From: Desulfobacteraceae bacterium
GTDB taxonomy: Bacteria; Desulfobacterota; Desulfobacteria; Desulfobacterales; SURF-7
Direction of reading: 5' to 3'
DNA length: 62,571 bases
NCBI GenBank assembly: GCA_003599865.1
Contig: QZKS01000030.1
Coordinates: 1-62,571, forward strand
Shown piece after piece: positions 53,587 to 62,331 of the stretch. The notes under the pieces are model-generated. The model was not told the origin of the DNA. It did no database searches and was given only the letters and a program-made list of their open reading frames with translations. The position numbers and the translations under genes were made by a program. Positions within the stretch are counted from its first letter, which is position 1. Each line of letters opens with the position of its first letter.

Positions 53587-53988
53587 ATGCTCAAATTTCA
53601 GGCCATAGAAGAGAAACGACTGCTGATCATCAATTGTCCGCCGGAGCTGGATTATGTGTATGCCTCAAACATATTATCCAAGATCTATTTTGAAAAAGAA
53701 GGCAAGTATTCTTCATACAACAGTTTCGTGAACCTGTCTTCCCTTGAAAAGAACAATCTCAACTTAAGCGCCTACATGGAATCCATGAGGGTCTATTTTT
53801 CGATGAAGCCCAAAGACATCCCTGTCCGGATTGCGGTTCTGGTCCGTCCGGAATTCATCGATTCCATTTCCATGGTTCACAAAGTGACCTCGGAATTCAA
53901 CAACATCTCCCTGTTGATCTCCACAAAGCCCGAAGAGTGTGCATCGTTTCTGAATGTCGATCCGGAAGCCATTTTGGGTTCGTCATAG
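53587..53988 (+). CDS. Small STAS/SpoIIAA-like protein, second
   Basis: A 133-residue soluble protein. The layout resembles the one at 20265: an N-terminal strand pair (FQAIEEKRLLIINCPPEL), a middle FVNLSSLEKNN, then VRIAVLVRPEF, an amphipathic helix and ISLLISTKPEECASFLN. A STAS/SpoIIAA-like fold is likely, but the function is unknown. A start at ATG 53587 is supported by an AGGT-type site. The next gene on the strand is 215 bases away. Confidence 0.55.
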   Translation: MLKFQAIEEKRLLIINCPPELDYVYASNILSKIYFEKEGKYSSYNSFVNLSSLEKNNLNLSAYMESMRVYFSMKPKDIPVRIAVLVRPEFIDSISMVHKVTSEFNNISLLISTKPEECASFLNVDPEAILGSS

Positions 53989-54203
53989 ATTCGTCAGCTT
54001 TTAATTGCCGCGGGGTCGGGTCGAAACTTCTCCTGGCTGCTCTTTCCGGATGACTTCCTGAAAAAAGACGATGGGATGGATAAGCTGATGCGATTAAGCC
54101 GTCTATGCTGCTTAAAAAAATGACTGTATCCAATCTTATCTTTCTGATATAACCGATGACAATAACGAATCAGCAACCCAAATAAAAAACGTAAGGTGTA
54201 CCA

Positions 54204-54734
54204 ATGACAATATCCATCCGAAGCCGTAATCCGTTTATCCGTTTAATTGCAGGTCTGTTTTTCATCAGTCTGTTGCTATTTGCCGTTGGTTGCAGCAATG
54301 ACGGAACTTCCATCAGCACCGGGGAGAACGACTCCGAGACCCGGGATGAACTCCATGATATGGAACAGGAGGTTCATCTCCAGATCAATGAATACCGCCA
54401 GTCCCAATTTTTATCTACCCTTCGGTGGAGTGAAACCATAGCGGATTATTGCAGAACCCACAGTCTGGATATGGCTGCCGGAAGGGTTGCTTTCGGACAT
54501 AGCGGGTTCGAAACCCGGATTGAAGGAATCGGGCAGACCCTTTTCTATGAATCCGCGGCAGAAAATGTTGCCTACAACAATTATGCAGATCCGGCAAGTA
54601 CGGCTGTGCAGGGATGGCTGATGAGTCCCGGACATCTGGCCAACATTCAGGGCGATTTCGACCTGACCGGTATCGGTGTTGCCATGAGTGACGATGGCCT
54701 GTATTATTTTACGCAGATTTTTATTCGTCAGTAA
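54204..54734 (+). CDS. CAP/SCP-domain lipoprotein
   Basis: A 176-residue lipoprotein. The hydrophobic N-terminus ends in a lipobox-like FAVGC (~29), followed by a flexible SNDGTSISTGEND linker. The CAP (CRISP/Antigen 5/PR-1) domain covers ~55-175, with the typical HSLDMAAGRVAFGHSGF, ESAAENVAYN and GWLMSPGHLANIQ. The two histidines and the Glu usually forming the CAP cavity are present. Bacterial CAP lipoproteins are surface or periplasmic and of unsettled function. The crotonase gene follows 28 bases later. Confidence 0.85.
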   Translation: MTISIRSRNPFIRLIAGLFFISLLLFAVGCSNDGTSISTGENDSETRDELHDMEQEVHLQINEYRQSQFLSTLRWSETIADYCRTHSLDMAAGRVAFGHSGFETRIEGIGQTLFYESAAENVAYNNYADPASTAVQGWLMSPGHLANIQGDFDLTGIGVAMSDDGLYYFTQIFIRQ

Positions 54735-54762
54735 CCCGATTGGAATCAATGGGGCAAAATGC

Positions 54763-55542
54763 ATGGAAAACATTATTCTGCAACAGGAAAATGAAATCGC
54801 GATCCTGACCATCAACCGGCCGGGGTTTAAAAATGCGCTGGACGGCCGGACCTATGATGAGTTTGCCCTGGCCGTAGACAAGGTGAAAAACAATACCGGA
54901 ACCAGGGTTCTGGTGATCACCGGGGTGGAGAATTCCTTTTGCTCGGGGATCGATCTTTCGTATGCAAGAGCGCTTACCAAATTGAGCCAGATCGAATTCA
55001 TGGCCATGATGAAAAAGGTCCAGGCGACCTTTATGTTTGAAAATCTAAGTATACCGGTGATTGCCGCGGTCAATGGGTATGCCCTGGGAAACGGCTGTGA
55101 TATTGCCCTTGCCGCGGATTTTATTTATGCGGCGGAGAGCGCTGTTTTTTCCATGGCCTACACCAATGTGGGCATGATCCCGGATCTGGGAGGAACCTTC
55201 CGGCTCACACGGCTGGTGGGACCTTCCATTGCCAAGGAGCTGATCCTGACCGGTGACCGGTTTACGGCAAGCCGGGCCCTTGAAATCGGGATGATCAGCC
55301 GGGTCCTGCCGGATGCCGACCTGATGGGAGCAGTGACGGCGTTTTCTGAAAAATTGGCAAAAAGAGCCCCTATCGCCATGTCTATGGCAAAACGATCGAT
55401 CAATAACAGCCTGGCGGCCGATCTGGCAACAACCCTTGATTTTGAGGCATACAATCAAAGCCTGTGCATTAAAAGTGCGGATTCTTCCGAAGCGGTCGCA
55501 GCCATGATGGAAAAACGCAAACCGCTGTTTTCCGGCAGATAG
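54763..55542 (+). CDS. Enoyl-CoA hydratase/isomerase (crotonase) family protein
   Basis: A 259-residue crotonase. The oxyanion hole (CSGIDLSYARA, ~62) and VNGYALGNGCDIALAADF (~100-117) are recognisable. At the usual hydratase glutamates it shows Asp in NGCD and no Glu in the MAYTNVGMIPDLGGTFRL loop. IPD-LGG is commoner in isomerases such as PaaG-like enzymes, so double-bond isomerisation may be more likely than hydration. The ATG at 54763 is chosen because the N-terminal strand starts there (MENIILQQENEIAIL). It belongs with the beta-oxidation genes elsewhere in the window. Confidence 0.9.
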   Translation: MENIILQQENEIAILTINRPGFKNALDGRTYDEFALAVDKVKNNTGTRVLVITGVENSFCSGIDLSYARALTKLSQIEFMAMMKKVQATFMFENLSIPVIAAVNGYALGNGCDIALAADFIYAAESAVFSMAYTNVGMIPDLGGTFRLTRLVGPSIAKELILTGDRFTASRALEIGMISRVLPDADLMGAVTAFSEKLAKRAPIAMSMAKRSINNSLAADLATTLDFEAYNQSLCIKSADSSEAVAAMMEKRKPLFSGR

Positions 55543-55572
55543 CCTGGCAACCTCAATAGAAGGAGATGGAGA

Positions 55573-56382
55573 ATGAAGGCTGGATTCCGGATCATGAATA
55601 TTGGCGTTGCGGGACTGCCGGAAAATGATGCCCGCAGAATCCGGGCATTGAATGTAATCTCGGTGATTGCCGCATCAGTCTCAACCGTGTACTTGATTTT
55701 CTATATGATCTCCGGTGCAATGGTGCCGATGATCATCAATATTGCGGCGATCCTGTCCTACCTGGGTACTTTCTGTTTAACACACCGTCGAAAATACCGG
55801 TCGGCAAGAGTCTGGATTTTTTCAGCGCACATGATCCATGTGGCGATTTTAACGGTAATCATATATACCCGGCATACGGGTTTCCATTTTTATTTCCTTT
55901 CCATTCCTGCCCTGGTGTTTCTGGTGTTTGAGTATGAGAACATGTTCGATAAGCTGGCACTGAGCCTTACCGCGATCATTTTGTTTTTTGTTTGCGAGAT
56001 TGTGACGTTTCCCGAACCGCTCATTCAGTTGTCGCAAATGGCCAACCGCATACTGTACCTGACATCCATCTTAACTGTTTTTTGGGGGCTGATGCTTGTT
56101 ATTTTTCTGTTTACCCGCAACATCAAAATCCATGAAGAAGAACAGGGCAAACTCATCCAGGAGCTTCGAAAAGCCCTGTCCGAGGTGAAAACACTGAGGG
56201 GGTTTTTACCGATCTGCGCATCCTGTAAAAAAATACGGGATGACCAGGGCTATTGGAACCAGATTGAGTCTTATATCCGGGACCGGTCGGAGGCCGAGTT
56301 CAGCCACAGCATCTGCCCTGATTGCGCGAGGAAGCTTTATCCGGAATTGCATCTGTTCGATGAACAGAAAATAAAACAATAA
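55573..56382 (+). CDS. Six-span membrane protein with C-terminal CxxC module
   Basis: A 269-residue protein: six hydrophobic spans (from ~28 to ~185), a short coiled coil, then a tail with ICASCKKIRDDQGYWNQ (~215) and SICPDCARKLYPE (~245). The two CxxC pairs suggest a zinc- or redox-binding module. The same tail occurs at the ends of several sensory proteins, where its role is unknown. There is no kinase or cyclase domain. AAGGAG precedes the ATG. It ends 12 bases before the convergent sigma-54 activator gene. Confidence 0.75.
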   Translation: MKAGFRIMNIGVAGLPENDARRIRALNVISVIAASVSTVYLIFYMISGAMVPMIINIAAILSYLGTFCLTHRRKYRSARVWIFSAHMIHVAILTVIIYTRHTGFHFYFLSIPALVFLVFEYENMFDKLALSLTAIILFFVCEIVTFPEPLIQLSQMANRILYLTSILTVFWGLMLVIFLFTRNIKIHEEEQGKLIQELRKALSEVKTLRGFLPICASCKKIRDDQGYWNQIESYIRDRSEAEFSHSICPDCARKLYPELHLFDEQKIKQ

Positions 56383-56393
56383 CAGGTAATATT

Positions 56394-57728
56394 TTATGTT
56401 TCGGCCGGTTCGATGATGCTCAGCCGTTTGATTTTCCGGCGCAGTGTGTTTTTATCAATACCCAGCTTTCGGGCGGTGATGACCTTTTTCCAGTGATTCT
56501 GTTCCAGCGCCTGCTGAATGGTGGTTCTTTCGATCTCCTTGAGTGTCAACCCTTTCGGGGCATGAAACGGTTCAATTCCGGGTGCGATTCGTTCCGGAAG
56601 ATGATGCAGGCCGAGAAGGGAATCCCTGCACAGTACAAATGCATGCTCTATGCTGTTTTCAAGCTCCCGCACATTGCCCGGCCAGTCATAGAGCATGCAG
56701 GCTGCCATGGCTTCCTGCGTCAGGCCGAGTATTTTCCGGTTTGCGGCGTAGTTCTGGTGTTTGATAAAATGATCGATCAGGAGGGGGATATCTTCCTTTC
56801 TCTCCGAGAGCGGCGGCAACGACAATTTGATCACATTGATGCGATAGAACAGATCTTCCCGGAACAGATTTTTTCCAACCTGTTCTTCCAGGTTTCGATG
56901 GGTCGCGGTAATTACCCTTGCGTTGGTTTCCACTGACTTCCTTCCGCCAAGGGGCTCGTATGTTTTATCCTGAAGAACGCGCAGCAGCCTGACCTGTGCT
57001 GCCTGAGAGATATCTCCGATTTCATCCAGAAAGATAGTGCCGTTTTGCGCAAGGGCGAACCGGCCGGGTTTATCCTGTTTGGCATCGGTAAAAGCCCCTT
57101 TTTTATACCCGAACAATTCGGATTCCAGCAGGGTATCCGGAAGGGCTCCGCAGTTGACAGCGATAAAAGGGCCGTTTTTCTGCGGGCTGTTGCTGTGGAT
57201 GGCCCTGGCGATCAATTCTTTGCCTGTACCGGTGGGGCCTTCGATCAGGACCGTGCTCTGGCTTTCCGCAATCTGCGGCAGGATGGAGAAATAACGCTGC
57301 ATTTTTGGATTTTTGCTGACAATATCCTCAAACGAGTGCTCTTTCAGGAATGCTTTTCGCAGTTCCAAGATGGGCGTCAGGTCCCTGAAAATCTCAACGC
57401 CTCCGATAATATTGCCATTCCCGGCCTTTAACACGGCCGTGTTCAGGCTGATGGGGATGCGTTTTTCATCCGCCCGGGTGATATATAGTGGATAGTTTGA
57501 AAAAGACTCCCCGGTTTCGATGGATTGGCGAAGCCGGCAGTTTTCACTGCAGATATCGGTCTGAAAAATTTCGCGGCAGGACCTGCCGATCACGTCTTTT
57601 CGGTTAAATCCGGTGATTTTTTCCGCCGCCCGGTTAAAAGACATGATTTTCAGTTCCGGCGTGACGGTAAATACGCCCTCTTCAATGCTTTCCAGAATAA
57701 TCTGGTAATGGTTCAGGATGGAGTGCAT
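56394..57728 (-). CDS. PAS-domain sigma-54-dependent activator
   Basis: A 444-residue NtrC-type enhancer-binding protein without a receiver domain. A PAS domain covers ~10-120 (FNRAAEKITGFNRKDVIGRS). The AAA+ domain has Walker A in GPTGTGKELIARAIH (~167), the sigma-54 contact loop as GAFTDA rather than GAFTGA (~216), and Walker B IFLDEIGDI (~236). A Fis-type HTH ends the protein (TARKLGIDKNTLRRKIKRL). The PAS may sense redox or a metabolite. AAAGGAGG precedes the ATG. It is divergent from the usp-tmc operon, whose sigma-54 promoter it likely activates. Confidence 0.93.
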   Translation of the reverse strand: MHSILNHYQIILESIEEGVFTVTPELKIMSFNRAAEKITGFNRKDVIGRSCREIFQTDICSENCRLRQSIETGESFSNYPLYITRADEKRIPISLNTAVLKAGNGNIIGGVEIFRDLTPILELRKAFLKEHSFEDIVSKNPKMQRYFSILPQIAESQSTVLIEGPTGTGKELIARAIHSNSPQKNGPFIAVNCGALPDTLLESELFGYKKGAFTDAKQDKPGRFALAQNGTIFLDEIGDISQAAQVRLLRVLQDKTYEPLGGRKSVETNARVITATHRNLEEQVGKNLFREDLFYRINVIKLSLPPLSERKEDIPLLIDHFIKHQNYAANRKILGLTQEAMAACMLYDWPGNVRELENSIEHAFVLCRDSLLGLHHLPERIAPGIEPFHAPKGLTLKEIERTTIQQALEQNHWKKVITARKLGIDKNTLRRKIKRLSIIEPAET

Positions 57729-57747
57729 GCCGCCCTCCTTTCGGAAA

Positions 57748-57780
57748 TGTTCAAAGGGTTCATTTGGTTCCCTTTGAACA
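57748..57780. promoter_or_regulatory. Perfect 11-base-arm inverted repeat: activator binding site candidate
   Basis: TGTTCAAAGGG (57748-57758) and CCCTTTGAACA (57770-57780) are separated by 11 bases. The site is ~20 bases before the activator's own ATG and ~100 bases upstream of the sigma-54 promoter, fitting an upstream activating sequence that could also autoregulate the activator. Confidence 0.65.
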
Positions 57781-57800
57781 TATCACAAAGCAACAAATTG

Positions 57801-57812
57801 TTCCATATGGAA
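57801..57812. promoter_or_regulatory. Short perfect palindrome TTCCATATGGAA
   Basis: TTCCATATGGAA is a perfect 12-base palindrome between the inverted repeat and the sigma-54 promoter. It may be a second regulator site. Confidence 0.4.
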
Positions 57813-57880
57813 TATTCATAATCCGGTGGAATTTTTCATATGTTTCATTAAATTAGTATGTTGTCTGATATTGATTCATT

Positions 57881-57896
57881 CGGCATTAACTTTGCT
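57881..57896 (+). promoter_or_regulatory. Sigma-54 type (-24/-12) promoter of the usp-tmc operon
   Basis: CGGCATTAACTTTGCT has the invariant GG (57882-57883) and GC (57894-57895) exactly 10 bases apart and a good match to TGGCAC-N5-TTGC. It lies 80 bases before the usp ATG. The adjacent divergent gene encodes a sigma-54 activator. Confidence 0.7.
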
Positions 57897-57975
57897 ATTT
57901 CACATGAACAATGCAGATATCATTAAAATCGGTGGAATGAAAAACAGATTGTGCTTTTCAAAGGAGGCAAAAACC

Positions 57976-58899
57976 ATGTTTGATAAAATTCTGTTTGCAA
58001 CCACAGCATCACCAACCTGTGACAATGCTGCCAATGTCGCCTTTGATCTGGCGAAAAAGTATAAATCCAGACTGTTCATATATCATGCGTTTGGCATACC
58101 GTCGCGCGGGGCCAGCCCTTTTGCCATGGATGTCCGAACCGGTGAGGAGGAAGTTGTCGGTGAGGATTATACGGCATGGGTGAAGGAGGAAATGAAAAAC
58201 ACCTATGAGAAGCAGTTGCGGGAGGTGGAGAATTGTGTTGTGGAATGCACGGTCGGTGTCCCGCATCGTGAAATATTGAGAAAAGCCAGACAGGAGAGTG
58301 TGGACCTGATCGTCATGGGCGCGCATACGCGTCAGGAAGATGTCGGCGCATCCCGATACCGGAATATCGTCGGCAGCACCATGCAGAAAGTCGCCAAAAG
58401 TGCACGCTGTCCGGTTTTGATCATCAGCCGGCCCTGTGCGACCTGTTTCTGGTATTTCAACGCCATTGTGTTTGGAACTGATTTTTCAAAGGCAGCTTAT
58501 TCCGCTTTCTTGTTTGCATTAAAGGTGGCCAAAGAAGTCGGCTGCAAGCTGTATCTGTTTCATGCCGTAGATCTGACGGAAACCAGAATCGGAAGGGAGC
58601 AGGATCAGCGTTCCATTGAAGGCCGGATTGAAGAAGCCAAACAAAAGATGAACCGCCTTTATATTCCGAAAATGAAAGGATTTGATAATTATCAGATTGA
58701 GGTATGGGAGGGCATTCCCCATATCGAGATCCTCAAGTTCGCCCGGGAGAAAAGCGGAGATTTGATTGTCATGTCCCATCATACCCATGAAATTGATCCG
58801 GAAAACGCACTTCTGGGGAGTACGGTTGAGCAGGTTGTCCTGCGTTCCGCCTGCCCTGTTGCCAGCGTCAATCATCCGGATAAGGTCGAAATGGAATGA
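57976..58899 (+). CDS. Tandem universal stress protein
   Basis: A 307-residue protein of two UspA domains. The first (~1-150) has KILFATTASPTCDNAA and an ATP-site pattern VMGAHTRQ...GSTMQKVAKSARCPVLI; the second (~155-300) has VFGTDFSKAAYSAFLFALK and VMSHHTHE...LGSTVEQVVLRSACPVASV. Both nucleotide sites look intact. I use the ATG at 57976 (AAGGAGG upstream); an in-frame extension from 57826 would cover the sigma-54 promoter and is rejected. It is first in the operon with tmcDCBA. Confidence 0.9.
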   Translation: MFDKILFATTASPTCDNAANVAFDLAKKYKSRLFIYHAFGIPSRGASPFAMDVRTGEEEVVGEDYTAWVKEEMKNTYEKQLREVENCVVECTVGVPHREILRKARQESVDLIVMGAHTRQEDVGASRYRNIVGSTMQKVAKSARCPVLIISRPCATCFWYFNAIVFGTDFSKAAYSAFLFALKVAKEVGCKLYLFHAVDLTETRIGREQDQRSIEGRIEEAKQKMNRLYIPKMKGFDNYQIEVWEGIPHIEILKFAREKSGDLIVMSHHTHEIDPENALLGSTVEQVVLRSACPVASVNHPDKVEME

Positions 58900-58985
58900 T
58901 GACCTGATGAAACCGGACAGAAGTTCACGGCAGCAGATTTCTGCTTCCGGAATCATTGACAATGCTTCCTATTGGGGGTTGCCAG

Positions 58986-60248
58986 ATGAACCAGACAAAG
59001 AATTGGGATTGGAATACGGCTGAAAAAATTGTTTCTCTAAAAGAATGGGGAGATGAAGCAAACTGGGTCGAAGATTTTCAGATCAGTGGTGATGGAGAAC
59101 AGGTTGCCGCCATTGTGAATATCGGTCCGGAAGAATTCAGTGTCCGCACCGGTAACGGGCAGTGGGATACCTCTTTTGATAAAATATGGAACCTGCGTTT
59201 TCTGCTGGATGGAAGGCTGGCTGCTTTTGTTTCCATCGACGGTGAATGGACTGTCGCAGTGGATGACAACCCGTGGGAAAACCGGTTTGAATATGTATGG
59301 AATCTTGTTTCCAGTCAGGACGGGGCGCACATTGCGGCTGCGTTTCAGGCAGACCGGAAATACGGGATGGTTCAGGATGATGCTCCATGGGAACAGACTT
59401 ACTATAATATTTCAGAAATGGCCATGAGTCCGGATGGCAGCCATACCGCCGCTTCGGTCCAAACCGTTTCCCTGAATGAAGGGGAGATCGGAAAATTTGC
59501 CGCCGGTGTTTTTACGGCTGCGTTGAATGGAAAGGCCTGGAACCGGAATTTTACCAATGTATGGAAGGTTGCCTTTCATCCCAGCCGGGAATCCATTGCC
59601 GCTGAAATCAGGCTTGGCCGGTCTGATTACACCATCGCGGTCGATGGAATCCCATGGAACCGGAACTATAACGCAGTCTGGGAACCTTGTTACGATCCGG
59701 CAACCGGAGCGGTTACCGCACCGGTGCGAATCGGAAGTGCCTGGTATCTTGCGGAAAATGGAGATATTTTATGGGACAGGGGTTTTGTGCAGTTATGGCA
59801 TCACCTGTTCAGTCCGGACAGCCGCAAAATCGCTGCGGTTGTGGCAACGGATTTCGGGAAGTGGACGATTGCCGTTGACGGCAAGCCATGGCGGGTCAAT
59901 TTTGATGAACTGGTGATGGACCCGGTATTCAGTCCGGACAGCCAAAAGCTTGCGGCGATTGTCAAAAACAGGGGGCAGTGGTCGATCGCCGTGGATGGCA
60001 AGGTATGGGACAGCCATTTTGATATGACCTGGAAACCGGTTTTCAGTCCGGATTCACAATTTGCTGCGGTTGCGGTGGAATCGGAAGGAGGATACACCTT
60101 TGCGCTGAACGGGCGCATCTGGAATGACCGCTATCAGGCTGTCCGGGACCCTGTTTTCAGCCCGTCCGGAGACAAGATGCTCCTGCGATACATCCATGAT
60201 GGTCGTTATTTCCGGAAAGTCATCTCAACCGGTGATTTTCCATCCTGA
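58986..60248 (+). CDS. tmcD: TmcD-like tryptophan-rich repeat protein
   Basis: A 420-residue cytoplasmic protein built from about ten tandem repeats of ~41 residues. The consensus is W..IAVDG.PW...F..VW.P.FSPDS..IAA.V; clear copies contain VAVDDNPWENRFEYVW, IAVDGIPWNRNYNAVW, IAVDGKPWRVNFDELV and IAVDGKVWDSHFDMTW. A beta-propeller-like fold is inferred. The Trp-rich protein of the sulfate-reducer Tmc complex (TmcD) is of this size and type, and the next genes are tmcC, tmcB and tmcA. The ATG at 58986 was preferred to an earlier TTG. There is no signal peptide. Confidence 0.8.
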   Translation: MNQTKNWDWNTAEKIVSLKEWGDEANWVEDFQISGDGEQVAAIVNIGPEEFSVRTGNGQWDTSFDKIWNLRFLLDGRLAAFVSIDGEWTVAVDDNPWENRFEYVWNLVSSQDGAHIAAAFQADRKYGMVQDDAPWEQTYYNISEMAMSPDGSHTAASVQTVSLNEGEIGKFAAGVFTAALNGKAWNRNFTNVWKVAFHPSRESIAAEIRLGRSDYTIAVDGIPWNRNYNAVWEPCYDPATGAVTAPVRIGSAWYLAENGDILWDRGFVQLWHHLFSPDSRKIAAVVATDFGKWTIAVDGKPWRVNFDELVMDPVFSPDSQKLAAIVKNRGQWSIAVDGKVWDSHFDMTWKPVFSPDSQFAAVAVESEGGYTFALNGRIWNDRYQAVRDPVFSPSGDKMLLRYIHDGRYFRKVISTGDFPS

Positions 60249-60262
60249 AAAAGGGGGTGGCA

Positions 60263-60922
60263 ATGCACGACTTATATTCCTTTCTTACCGGGCCGATAGC
60301 GGCTTTTTCCCTGATTGTATTTTTCGGCGGCATGCTGTTTAAAATACTCAACATGGTGTACACGGTATATCGAAAAGAACGATTTATTCTCAGCTATATC
60401 AGTCTTCGATACGGACTGCGGTCACTGGTCCACTGGCTCACCCCGTTTGCAACGGAGAATATGAGACAGCACCCGGCCATGACAGCCGTCACCTTCCTGT
60501 TTCATATTTGTCTCCTGCTGGTCCCTGTCTTCCTGCTTTCCCATATTGTCCTGATGGAAGAATTGCTGGATATCCGATGGCTTGCACTTCCGGATTCGGC
60601 AGCGGATGGTATGACGGCTATGGTTGTGGGAGGCTGTATTTTTTTCCTGGCACGCAGAATCATATCCCCGGAAGTTCGTTATCTGACGAGCGCATCCGAT
60701 TATTTTCTGCTGGCGCTTGTGGTTCTTCCTTTTTTAAGTGGTTTTTATGCATTTCACCAATGGCCGGGTTATCCCTATGCGGTGATTTTCCATATTCTTT
60801 CCGGTGAAATATTGCTGATAGCCATTCCCTTTACCCGGCTGAGCCATATGATTGTCGGGTTGCTTACAAGAGTTTATACCGGATCGGAATTCGGGAAGGT
60901 AAGGCAGGCAAAAGATTGGTAG
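60263..60922 (+). CDS. tmcC: TmcC-like membrane cytochrome b subunit
   Basis: A 219-residue NarI/DsrM-type membrane protein with about five spans. Candidate heme-b histidines are in LVHWLTPF (~52), FLFHICLLL (~78), LSHIVLME (~90), FHQWPGY (~165) and VIFHILSGE/LSHMIVGL (~175-200). It would carry electrons between the periplasmic cytochrome (tmcA) and the cytoplasmic FeS subunit (tmcB), via menaquinone or directly. The ATG at 60263 has GGGGG 5 bases upstream; a GTG at 60257 is the alternative. Confidence 0.85.
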   Translation: MHDLYSFLTGPIAAFSLIVFFGGMLFKILNMVYTVYRKERFILSYISLRYGLRSLVHWLTPFATENMRQHPAMTAVTFLFHICLLLVPVFLLSHIVLMEELLDIRWLALPDSAADGMTAMVVGGCIFFLARRIISPEVRYLTSASDYFLLALVVLPFLSGFYAFHQWPGYPYAVIFHILSGEILLIAIPFTRLSHMIVGLLTRVYTGSEFGKVRQAKDW

Positions 60923-60973
60923 CATGAACATGTCAATGCAAGTTACAATTATAATGGATGAAGGAGAGCAGCA

Positions 60974-62329
60974 ATGACGGAACCTGTAGTCAAGACGGAT
61001 GGTCATCCGGAAAATCCGCAGGAAAGTCCGATCAAGGATGAAGGTCTTGAAGCCGGTGTCGCAAATCTTTCGGGAGACCGGATTGAAAAGGTGATCCATC
61101 AAATATTGAAGGATGAAACCGCTGCCCGCTTTAAGGCATATATCGAAACCTGCGTTCATTGCGGGTTATGCTCCAATGCATGCCATTTCTATCTATCCAA
61201 CGATAAGAACCCCGCATTTTCACCGGCAGGCAAGGTCAAGCAGACCATTTGGGAAATGATGAAGCGCAAGGGCCGGGTCGCACCGGACAGTATCCGGAGA
61301 ATGTCCGAAATCGCACACACGGAATGCAATCTCTGCAAGCGATGCTCCATGTACTGCCCTTTCGGTATCGATATTGCCTATATGATGCTGGTGGTAAGGC
61401 GCATCTGCCATAAGCTGGAAGTTACGCCCCTGTATATTCAGGATACGGTCAACAGTCATTCGGCCACCATGAACCAGATGTGGGTGAAGGAAGATGAGTG
61501 GGTGGATACGCTCCAGTGGCAGGAGGAGGATGCCCGGGAGGAAATACCGGATATCCGCATTCCTCTGGAAAAGGAAGGCGCGGAAATTATGTATTCGGTG
61601 ATCGCACCGGAACCGAAATTCCAGGCGGAATTGATTTATCAGGCCGCGATTCTTATGAAAACCGCAGGGGTTGACTGGACCATGCCGGCCACTCCGGGAT
61701 GGGACAACAGCGATATGGCCATGTATACCGGAGACAATGAAATTATGGGCCGGCTGAAACGAAAGCACTTTGAAACCGCCATGCGGCTTCGTGTTAAAAA
61801 AATTGTGATGGGAGAATGCGGGCATGCATTCCGGTCGGTATATGATATGGGGAACCGCTGGCTGGGGTGGCGGATGCCGCCGGTACGGATTGTTCATGCC
61901 ATCGAGTTCTACTATGATTTACTGAAGGCCGGAAAAATAAAGATCAAAAAGAAATATCAGGAGCCGGTCACGCTGCATGATCCGTGCAATGTTTCCAGAG
62001 GAGGCGGACTTCATGAAAAAGCACGGTATGTGGTGAACGCCATTTGTGAAAATTTTACAGAGATGCATCCGAATCGGGAGCACAACTATTGCTGCGCTGC
62101 CGGCGGCGGGGTTATCAATTGCGGCCCTCCTTACAAACTGAACCGGATGAGAGGCAATCGCGTCAAGGCCGATCAGATTGCCGATACCAAGGCAAAAATC
62201 GTCATTGCCCCCTGTCACAATTGCCACAGCGGCCTGGAGGATATCAGCCGTCATTATAAACTGGATGTGGAGATCAAGTTTCTGATCAATATTCTGTATG
62301 AAGTCATGGAAAAGCCTTCACAGGAGTAA
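60974..62329 (+). CDS. tmcB: TmcB-like HdrD-type iron-sulfur subunit
   Basis: A 451-residue cytoplasmic protein with two [4Fe-4S] motifs, CVHCGLCSNAC (~58) and CNLCKRCSMYC (~118). They are followed by CCG-type cysteine-rich regions: GECGHAFRS (~280), HDPCNVSRGG (~336), YCCAAGGGVINCGPP (~375) and APCHNCHSG (~415). The second CCG domain is complete; the first is reduced. This is the arrangement of HdrD/DsrK/TmcB proteins, which handle thiol/disulfide or cofactor electron transfer. AAGGAG precedes the ATG. It sits between tmcC and tmcA. Confidence 0.9.
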   Translation: MTEPVVKTDGHPENPQESPIKDEGLEAGVANLSGDRIEKVIHQILKDETAARFKAYIETCVHCGLCSNACHFYLSNDKNPAFSPAGKVKQTIWEMMKRKGRVAPDSIRRMSEIAHTECNLCKRCSMYCPFGIDIAYMMLVVRRICHKLEVTPLYIQDTVNSHSATMNQMWVKEDEWVDTLQWQEEDAREEIPDIRIPLEKEGAEIMYSVIAPEPKFQAELIYQAAILMKTAGVDWTMPATPGWDNSDMAMYTGDNEIMGRLKRKHFETAMRLRVKKIVMGECGHAFRSVYDMGNRWLGWRMPPVRIVHAIEFYYDLLKAGKIKIKKKYQEPVTLHDPCNVSRGGGLHEKARYVVNAICENFTEMHPNREHNYCCAAGGGVINCGPPYKLNRMRGNRVKADQIADTKAKIVIAPCHNCHSGLEDISRHYKLDVEIKFLINILYEVMEKPSQE

Positions 62330-62331
62330 TG

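Noticed and set aside
57826-57975. N-terminal extension of the universal stress protein
   Set aside because: It would run through the sigma-54 promoter and lacks a ribosome site, while the ATG at 57976 has AAGGAGG and starts at the family N-terminus.
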